Source: Fusibacter bizertensis
GTDB lineage: Bacteria > Bacillota > Clostridia > Peptostreptococcales > Acidaminobacteraceae
Length of the DNA: 64,000 nucleotides
Assembly (NCBI RefSeq): GCF_029914245.1
Contig: NZ_JARYZI010000002.1
Coordinates: 348,579 to 412,578, forward strand
Direction: 5' to 3'
The position numbers were made by a program, and so were the translations under genes. A model generated the notes under the pieces. The model did not search any database. It saw only the letters and a list, made by a program, of their open reading frames with translations, and was not told the origin of the DNA. Of the stretch, positions 53,528 to 61,054 are shown piece by piece. Within the stretch, counting starts at the first letter, position 1, and every line of letters begins with the position of its first letter.

Positions 53528-53750
53528 AGTTATAGTAAGATGGATTGGATCTTTAAAAAGCGCCAAGATACTAAGACCTGACGCTTCATTACTTGAATTT
53601 CCAACTTCCCTTTTTATTGCCTAGCTATTTTTCGGTAGTATAGATAATCTTATCCCCATATCCGTCCTTATCACTTCACTTCAGGACTTTACTTCATTGA
53701 ACTTCCGCAAAACTGCCTCGGAGTGAAGATTTACTTGCTCTAATAATTTC
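53528..53750 (-). repeat. RHS-island intergenic repeat, copy A
   Basis: Non-coding block directly upstream of the cassette 1 core: AAAAAGCGCCAAGATACTAA, ATTGCCTAGCTATTTTTCGG and GAACTTCCGCAAAACTGCCT are shared with copy B and/or copy C. It contains no ORF I can support. Confidence 0.75.
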
Positions 53751-53780
53751 ATAAGTGAAACCTATGAATAAACGAATGCA

Positions 53781-53817
53781 AAAATACCCAGTTATCGAAA
53801 TAGTCACTGGGTATTTT
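53781..53817. terminator. Terminator of the GLUG-RHS-immunity operon
   Basis: AAAATACCCAGT/ACTGGGTATTTT, perfect 12-bp arms with T-rich tails on both strands. The stretch 53818-53978 shows nothing else. Confidence 0.88.
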
Positions 53818-53978
53818 GATAATATTTTCTGTGATATTTTTAACCGATAACGTTTCTTTTTTTCAAGCCCTAAATTTGACCCGTGGGCCGAAAATTTCAG
53901 AAATATTTCTCACAGGTACTACAAGGGTTACCTCTTGAAATAATAATGGTTTTGATTTGTTAGACACTTGGTGGGGAC

Positions 53979-54278
53979 TCAACTTATACTACTAATGATT
54001 ACAATTACAAACGCTACTATACCAATTAAAACCAATATTCCATTTACTAATTTCCCTCCTATAGAATTTTTTGAATATTTCAATGATTTCGCATTCCTAA
54101 GAGCTATCTCGTTGTTCATTAATCCGAACACCCCTCTCAGCAAAAATATAGTACCCAAAATAGCAAAAGCAAATCTTTCATCCAAATTGATAATTTTTTT
54201 TACATCAAGATAAATTGCAATGCTAAAGATTATTGCACATGTTATAAATACTGATAACTCAATTCTTTTTAACTTCAT
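53979..54278 (-). CDS. Small membrane protein, candidate immunity to the intact RHS tip
   Basis: A 99-aa protein with three hydrophobic segments (FITCAIIFSIAIYLDV, FAFAILGTIFLLRGVFGL, LVNGILVLIGIVAFVIVI). AGGAGAAGG precedes the ATG, 14 bases after the RHS stop. Position directly behind a variable RHS tip is that of immunity genes. No family recognised. Confidence 0.68.
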   Translation of the reverse strand: MKLKRIELSVFITCAIIFSIAIYLDVKKIINLDERFAFAILGTIFLLRGVFGLMNNEIALRNAKSLKYSKNSIGGKLVNGILVLIGIVAFVIVIISSIS

Positions 54279-54292
54279 TACCTTCTCCTCTA

Positions 54293-57200
54293 TTATTCAA
54301 TTGGTGAGTATAAACCTAAAACCGTATTTTTACTTGTCACATTAACTAAAGCATAATATGTGCCAAAACCAGGCAACATACTTTTGGCTGTTTTATATAA
54401 GTCATCTGTCGGTTTAGAATCATAAAAGTAATAATCGCCTGCCATTTGACCGCCTTGAATCAATGCAAATTCAACACCCTCTTTAGCTGTTGTTGGTACA
54501 ACAGCCTTAACAAAAGCAATTCCAGCTTCTTTAGCTGACGCACTAGCTGCAGCTCCCGTTCCAAACGTTGATACAGTAAGAATATCACTCCCCAGATTCA
54601 ATGCTACTTTACCATAACCATACCACTTATCTAACTTATGTTTTGAGTTAAGAGCTTGCATATCATCAATTGTAAACCTTTCTTCGTCTTCGCCAGTTTC
54701 ACGAAATGATACTTTTTTACCCACATATGCCGATAATGGATTATCATGAAAATATCCATCCCCTGATTCATAGACTGATATATTAGTATTTTCAAAATAG
54801 TGCTTTTTAACTTCAATTTCAATAAATCCATCTTGGTTAACACTAAGAGGAGATCTTATTTTTATCGTTGCATCACTCACTATATGTCCTTTACCTAAAT
54901 CTGTAACATTTTTTTCATACCACTCTGAATAATTAGCATCACCTGTGTATTCATATTGTCTATAACCATATTTGTCAGTATAAAATAGGGCATCTTCACT
55001 CGTACCCTTAATGCCTACACCGCCACCATCGCTAGAATAAAATATTCCTGCACCAAGCGGTATTAATTCATCTAAAATGTTCTCGTTACATTGTTTCCCC
55101 TCACTCTTATTCCCTGTTGGATCCACATACTTAAGTGGGTTACTTGCAACATAAACATACAGATTGTTGCCATCTCCTCTGTAGGTGTCCTCTTGGGTAA
55201 AGCGACCGTGGACTGGATCGTAATAACGGGCTCTAAGGTAGTATTTGCCTAGAGTTTCGTCGTATTGCTCTCCTGCGTATTTGAATACGTTTTTAATTCC
55301 TTCTGTTGCTGTTAAGGTATTGCCAAAAGCATCGTAAGTGTAGCTGTTTAGAACGGCGCCGTTAGCATCTAATATATCTGTCACATCGCCGTGGGCGTTG
55401 TGATGATAGTAGTAAGTGCTATCGTTTTGGACTTGTGCCAATAGGTCTATACCCCGTATATACCTTGCTTCAACTTCTCCTGTGTAGCCAATGGATGCAA
55501 TCACTTGACCTGCTGATGTCATGTACTGGGTCTTTTGGTTTTGATATTCGGTGTAAGTGCGAATACCAAAGGTATCGTATCCCATGGTTTGTACACTTGC
55601 ATCTGGCAGTTCTATGGTTTTAAGTTGGTTGAAGCCGTTGTAGTTATAGGTTGTTGTTTGTCCGTTGATGGTCTCCATTGTCTGGTTACCATTTGCATCA
55701 TAGTTAAAACTTGCGGACTTACTTCCTGTTATTTTTGTGAGTCGATTGTTGGCATCATAAGTGTATATTTCGCTATCGGCTCCCAAAGTCCTCTTTATTC
55801 TATTGCCTGCAGCATCATAATTAAAGGTTTCTTGACCGATAGTAGGGTAATTCACTGTTTTTAAACGATTTAAACCATCGTAGGTATAGGTTGTGGTTTG
55901 ACCGTTTTGTACCATAGTCAACAGGTTGTCGTTGTTATCATAGGTGTATTGGTATGCATTTACGACTGTTCCACCATTGTTATCACTGTTGAGCCCTGTG
56001 ATGTTGCCATCGCCATCGTAGCTGTAATGCTGAGACTGACCGTTAGCAAAGTTAATGTCTTTAAGGCGGTAATCATTATCATAAGCATAACTCGCCAGTA
56101 ATGCATCGCTATCATAAACCTTGTCTAGTAAGCCTGCTTGCGTGTAGGTGTACTGTGTTGTCTGTCCTGTTATGTCTTTAAGGCTTGTTACTTGACCATC
56201 TGTGTTGTAAGTGTATTCAGCAGCGGTTTTACCGTTATGATTTTTGATAGTCATCCTACCATTTTTATCATAATCGAAGGTATCTATGCCATCATTGTTA
56301 GCAGCTGCCAGCAAAAGACCATCTTTGCGATAATAATACTGTGCATAGTCTTTTGTATTTTGGTTTTCCTGACTTTTCAAAGTATCATCAACTGTATAGG
56401 TATAGCGAATGGTATCCCCATTACGATTGGTTTCTTTTGTCATTCGTCCCAAAAGGTCGTAAGCATATTGAGTTGTTTGATTTAAACTGTCTTTTATAAT
56501 ACCTATTTGATTCAATCTGTTGTAGGTAAAGGTCGTTATATTTCCTTTACCGTCTTTTATAGTAGTGCAGTTGCCAGCGTTGTCAAAGGTGTAGTAAGTC
56601 GTTGTCCCTTCAGGGTCTTTTTGACTCAAAGCGTTGCCCCAAGGATCTCTCTCAAAGGTGGTGGTGTGTCCCTCTCCGTCGGTATACGTTAACACATAGT
56701 CCAGTGCATCGTAAGTGTAAGACTCACGGTTACTGTCATCTTTTTGGGATTCTGGTGTTTTGATAGCTGTAATACGCCCACCAATATCGTAGATGTATTC
56801 TAAGGTATTGCTTTCACCACTGGTTTCGGTTTTTATCTGGCTATTTTGATTATAGGTGTAGGTCTTTAAAGTTGTATCATTTTCATCTTTTACCTCTATT
56901 AGGCGGTTGTTTACATCGTAAATATATACCTTGCCGATACCAGATGCGGAGTTAATAGGTCGAATTTCTTTAACCATATTTCCAACTTCATCGTAAACGA
57001 CTGTTTTCTTTCCACCTTCTGGATCTTCAATGCCGGTTGTACGATTAAAGATGTCGTAACTATAGGTGACAATGTTGCCATTTGCATCTTTCTCGGTTTT
57101 AAGGTTACCGTTTGAATCATAGGTGTATTCTGCAACACGGTTAACTGAGCTAGTATCTACGGTAAAGTTGATGTTTTGCTCGTTTAAAGTGATCATTTGG

Positions 57201-60200
57201 TCTTTTAGCGTTTCAAAGTTCTGTTTATCAACGTTAAAAAGCCAGTCTTTAATATAGTCGACATCATAGGTATTAATGACGTTATCTGCGTTTAGATCCA
57301 TTTCTGGATTGTACTCTGGCTGATCTGAAGTCACGTTGTTTAAGCGCGCTATAGCCGCTAAATCATCTGCTTGAACCAAGCCATCTTTGGTAACGTCTGG
57401 ACCGTTAATGCTTACTTGTTTACCAATAGTTTCGCCAAAGTTAAAAGTGTCGCCTAGGCTACTTTCGTAAGTAGAACTATTGAGAATTTTGACATACCCT
57501 TTACCTAGTATTGTTTCTTTAGCTCTGAGTATCAGGTCGCCAACTTTAAAGTCCTCTACTTTTGAAAGTCCATTTGACTTTATGTTAATTTTCCCCGGTA
57601 CACTGGAATCTACACTTAATCCGTTGAGTCCTGACCGAAAACCTACAAATTCAAAAGTTCTTAAGTCATATTCGATATTGAGGTCAATGTTTTTGACGAG
57701 ATCATCTGGCTGTATTTGGACAGTATATTCGGCTTCTTCTCCAGGATAAATAAAAGCGGGGCCATCTTTAATGGATGCAATGGTGTTTTTAAAGGTTAAG
57801 CTGTCTACATTTACTTCTTGAGTTTTGGAAATTAAACGGTTTCCGGTATCGTATTTAAAAGTTACGATATCGCCGTTGGCCCGTTCTATTTGAGTTATGT
57901 TGTCGTTTTTATCATAGGTATAAGTAGTTAAGGCTTCAACTAGACCCGCCTCATGATCGGCTAAATCAGCTCCTTCATAGACTTGAATCTCTTCTTTAAG
58001 GCGCCCTTTTGTATCATATTTAAATTTGCTAATTAGATCAAGTTGATCATTGACTTTACGGGTTATTTGAGTCGTTTGTCCAATGCTATCATAGACGTAG
58101 TCAATTTGAGCTCCCAAACTGTCAATGATTTGAATTACATGTCCGTTTTTGTCGTAAGTATATTCTATGACATGCCATTGGGATGGCAAACCAGATTTAC
58201 TCACGTATTCTTGAGATTTCTTTTCTTTTGTGATCTGACCATTTCTATTATATACATATTGAATTATTTGGTATTTAATTTGTCCAGCTTCGTCTTTTTT
58301 GGGGATTCTTTGTTCGGTTAGCCATCCCGCTAGATTGTAGGTATAAAGAGTCCCGTAGCGTTGTTCTATGCTGCTTCCACTCTTGTAACCTTCACCATCT
58401 ATTTTTTTTATGATTTGTCCGATGTTATTGTAAACCATTTGGGCTGTTATATTGCCTTCAGCATCCAACACTCTTATGAGTCTATTTAACTCATCATATT
58501 CAAACTGCTTGCCAGAACCGTTTTGAGTGCTTTCGTCGTACTGGTTGGCATCTATCGTTTTCACCAAATTGCCAACAGCATCATACAAGTAACCACTTTT
58601 TTGACCTGATGGATTTTCAGTTTCTATAAGCCTACCATCAGTGTCATAATAAAATTGTATCCCAATACCATTGTCAGTAGCTGCACTGTATTGATTTGGT
58701 TGAATGATTTTACTTACTTTTCCAGCGGCATTATAAATGCTTTTTTGTGTATTGCCTAAGGGATCTGTTTCACGAATCAATCGATCCATGATGTCATAAT
58801 CATAGGTATATCCTTCTCCGCCGTCTTGGATTTCTTTGTATTGTTCAGGCAAAATCCGTTTTATAAGATTCCCTTCAGCATCATATACAAGGCGAGTTAT
58901 ATCACCATTTGGTGCTTTTATTTTGATAATGTTGTCATCTGAATCATAGGTATATTGTGTTGTTCCAAGTTCCGTCGTCATGGAGGTCAACCTATTTAAG
59001 CTATCATAAGTATAGGTCGACACATGTTTTTCAGGATCTGTTTTTTTGACAGGGAGAGGAGATGTTTCGTATAAATAGGTGGTTATGCCTCCTTCTGGGT
59101 CTGTCAGTTGTGTTAAACGTCCTTTCGCATCATATTCATAGGTTGTGACAGCATAAGTTGAACTGTCAAGTTTCACTTTCTTTATAGCAAGATTGCCATC
59201 TGTATCATATGTGAACTCTGTGGTTTGACCATTGGGTTCAGTGATGGTTTTGATACGATCTTCTTCGTAGGTAAAAAGGGTTACATAGTTGTAAGGAGCT
59301 GGCAAAGTTATTTTTAACAAGTTTCCCTTGGCATCGTATTCATAGTAGGTCGTAACACCTTTGCGGTTTCGTGAACTAGTTTTATTGCTCAACTCATCAT
59401 AAGTAAAAGCTTCATAAGTACCATCAGCGTAGGTTATTTTTTCGATTTCAAAGTTGGTATTGAATTGAGTGATCGTTATATAGCCGGTTGCAGTATTTTC
59501 AAAGGTAGTTGTTAGATTGATAACATCATATGAAAAGGTACTTAAGTTATTGTTTTGGTCCCACTGTTTAATGACACGGCCATGTTCATCGTATAAATTC
59601 TTAAGATATAGCTGACCCTTGGCGTCCCAAATATCTGTCATTCCATAGTTATCATAGCCATATTTAACAGATTGTCCTGAGCTATAAGATACTTTTGTTA
59701 AATAATCACCACTATATGTGTAGCTGACCCAACGACCCGCTGAGTCAGTGATTTTTTGTATCTTGCTTCCATTGTATGCAAAAATCAAACTGGCTCCTGA
59801 AGAGTTTTGAACTTGAGTAAGTACAAGACCTGTGTAGCTAAAAGTCTGACTATTGCCCTTTTCGTCCTCTTTTTTTATGAGCTTACCAAGTGAATTGTAG
59901 GTATAGATATTTTTGGTCGACAAAGTAAGGGTATAAGTCCCATTGCTATTTTTTGTGACTATTTCATCCCCTTGTTTGGTGCTTTGATACACTTTTTCAA
60001 TTGCATTGTAATCATATATTGTTTTTTTGCCATCATCACTAACGATAGTTATGCGTTGATTATTATTTTTAATCTCCAATTGATTTTCGAAGTTCAACCG
60101 CCAACCTTTGCCTAAAAGACCTGTTGTTTGGCGTGTAGAATTATAGAATCGTTTAACGTTAAGGTCAAATCCAACATCACTAAAAGCTAAGTCAGTATCC

Positions 60201-61042
60201 GACGAGTAAAAGTTTCCATTTACTGCATTGACAGGATCACCCAGACCATTATCAATAGTTGGGGCACCAGAATTATAACCTAGTTCGTCAGGGTCTGTTA
60301 CCAAGCCTTGCGCTTTAACATTAAATTTTCGAGTATCAATTATTTCACCGTAAACAGTTCCTCTATAATGCCCTGTATAGAAGGTGGCTTCTTTGATTTC
60401 AGTTTTTTCAAGTTCACCTTTGTAGTAAGCCTCCCAAGTTTCAGTTTCTTTTGTAGTACCGTCTGGCATATTGAATTTATCGACCCCTGCTATACGTTTT
60501 CCAGGTTTGTTTGGATCTCTAGGAATACTGCCATTATAACCATCTTCGTTAATCTCTAGAGTAGGATGATCGCCGACATTATCCCATGAGTATTCAACAT
60601 GGTCTAAGTTACCATTAACATCATAATAACGGGTAATAGTGTTGGTATGAGACTTTTCAAAAACTCTCTTCTTGATAATTTCTCGTGTTTCTTTATTGGC
60701 ATCCGTTTTGTAAAGACTCAAAGTGCCTTTATAGCCATTCGAATTATACCAATAAGAGTTACTTGGCACTTCTTCGCCACTTTCAATTTCGACTTCGACT
60801 GTTTCTTCTGGTTTAATCAGTTCACCACTGACAAGGTAAGGCTGCCCGATGACTTTTAAGATTCCTTCGAGACCGTTGCTTTTATAAGCAACGGTCTCTT
60901 TCACATTGCCAATTTTTACTTCAACTGTAACTTCTTCTATTTTTCCTGACGCATATCCTGTTGTTTGAAGCATTTGAAAGGATAACATCAGAACGAATGC
61001 AAATACTAGTTTTGATGCTATCTTTTTAAGTCGTCTATTCAT
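54293..61042 (-). CDS. Large secreted RHS/YD-repeat protein with cohesin-like and dockerin module
   Basis: A 2249-aa protein. A signal peptide (MNRRLKKIASKL, cleaved near TGYAS) leads to an RHS entry segment (GDPVNAVNGNFYSSDTDL, about residue 270) and dozens of YD repeats (about 370-1070). A cohesin-like domain (about 1080-1210) and a dockerin follow (DVTKDGLVQADDL and DLNADNVINTYDV, about 1210-1275). More YD repeats (1290-1900), the RHS core end ARYYDPVHGRFTQED and NPLKYVDPTG (about 1977), and a variable tip of about 270 residues complete it. WapA-like proteins shield a toxic tip inside the YD shell. The tip is not recognised. ATG at 61042 has GGGGG upstream; it follows the GLUG gene directly. 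Confidence 0.92.
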   Translation of the reverse strand: MNRRLKKIASKLVFAFVLMLSFQMLQTTGYASGKIEEVTVEVKIGNVKETVAYKSNGLEGILKVIGQPYLVSGELIKPEETVEVEIESGEEVPSNSYWYNSNGYKGTLSLYKTDANKETREIIKKRVFEKSHTNTITRYYDVNGNLDHVEYSWDNVGDHPTLEINEDGYNGSIPRDPNKPGKRIAGVDKFNMPDGTTKETETWEAYYKGELEKTEIKEATFYTGHYRGTVYGEIIDTRKFNVKAQGLVTDPDELGYNSGAPTIDNGLGDPVNAVNGNFYSSDTDLAFSDVGFDLNVKRFYNSTRQTTGLLGKGWRLNFENQLEIKNNNQRITIVSDDGKKTIYDYNAIEKVYQSTKQGDEIVTKNSNGTYTLTLSTKNIYTYNSLGKLIKKEDEKGNSQTFSYTGLVLTQVQNSSGASLIFAYNGSKIQKITDSAGRWVSYTYSGDYLTKVSYSSGQSVKYGYDNYGMTDIWDAKGQLYLKNLYDEHGRVIKQWDQNNNLSTFSYDVINLTTTFENTATGYITITQFNTNFEIEKITYADGTYEAFTYDELSNKTSSRNRKGVTTYYEYDAKGNLLKITLPAPYNYVTLFTYEEDRIKTITEPNGQTTEFTYDTDGNLAIKKVKLDSSTYAVTTYEYDAKGRLTQLTDPEGGITTYLYETSPLPVKKTDPEKHVSTYTYDSLNRLTSMTTELGTTQYTYDSDDNIIKIKAPNGDITRLVYDAEGNLIKRILPEQYKEIQDGGEGYTYDYDIMDRLIRETDPLGNTQKSIYNAAGKVSKIIQPNQYSAATDNGIGIQFYYDTDGRLIETENPSGQKSGYLYDAVGNLVKTIDANQYDESTQNGSGKQFEYDELNRLIRVLDAEGNITAQMVYNNIGQIIKKIDGEGYKSGSSIEQRYGTLYTYNLAGWLTEQRIPKKDEAGQIKYQIIQYVYNRNGQITKEKKSQEYVSKSGLPSQWHVIEYTYDKNGHVIQIIDSLGAQIDYVYDSIGQTTQITRKVNDQLDLISKFKYDTKGRLKEEIQVYEGADLADHEAGLVEALTTYTYDKNDNITQIERANGDIVTFKYDTGNRLISKTQEVNVDSLTFKNTIASIKDGPAFIYPGEEAEYTVQIQPDDLVKNIDLNIEYDLRTFEFVGFRSGLNGLSVDSSVPGKINIKSNGLSKVEDFKVGDLILRAKETILGKGYVKILNSSTYESSLGDTFNFGETIGKQVSINGPDVTKDGLVQADDLAAIARLNNVTSDQPEYNPEMDLNADNVINTYDVDYIKDWLFNVDKQNFETLKDQMITLNEQNINFTVDTSSVNRVAEYTYDSNGNLKTEKDANGNIVTYSYDIFNRTTGIEDPEGGKKTVVYDEVGNMVKEIRPINSASGIGKVYIYDVNNRLIEVKDENDTTLKTYTYNQNSQIKTETSGESNTLEYIYDIGGRITAIKTPESQKDDSNRESYTYDALDYVLTYTDGEGHTTTFERDPWGNALSQKDPEGTTTYYTFDNAGNCTTIKDGKGNITTFTYNRLNQIGIIKDSLNQTTQYAYDLLGRMTKETNRNGDTIRYTYTVDDTLKSQENQNTKDYAQYYYRKDGLLLAAANNDGIDTFDYDKNGRMTIKNHNGKTAAEYTYNTDGQVTSLKDITGQTTQYTYTQAGLLDKVYDSDALLASYAYDNDYRLKDINFANGQSQHYSYDGDGNITGLNSDNNGGTVVNAYQYTYDNNDNLLTMVQNGQTTTYTYDGLNRLKTVNYPTIGQETFNYDAAGNRIKRTLGADSEIYTYDANNRLTKITGSKSASFNYDANGNQTMETINGQTTTYNYNGFNQLKTIELPDASVQTMGYDTFGIRTYTEYQNQKTQYMTSAGQVIASIGYTGEVEARYIRGIDLLAQVQNDSTYYYHHNAHGDVTDILDANGAVLNSYTYDAFGNTLTATEGIKNVFKYAGEQYDETLGKYYLRARYYDPVHGRFTQEDTYRGDGNNLYVYVASNPLKYVDPTGNKSEGKQCNENILDELIPLGAGIFYSSDGGGVGIKGTSEDALFYTDKYGYRQYEYTGDANYSEWYEKNVTDLGKGHIVSDATIKIRSPLSVNQDGFIEIEVKKHYFENTNISVYESGDGYFHDNPLSAYVGKKVSFRETGEDEERFTIDDMQALNSKHKLDKWYGYGKVALNLGSDILTVSTFGTGAAASASAKEAGIAFVKAVVPTTAKEGVEFALIQGGQMAGDYYFYDSKPTDDLYKTAKSMLPGFGTYYALVNVTSKNTVLGLYSPIE

Positions 61043-61054
61043 ATGGTCCCCCAT

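Noticed and set aside
55190..59500. Many plus-strand ORFs of 60-115 codons opposite the RHS gene, rich in Val, Ile and Cys
   Set aside because: They are antisense shadows of the YD repeats: no ribosome sites, strange composition and the same frames recur wherever the repeats recur.
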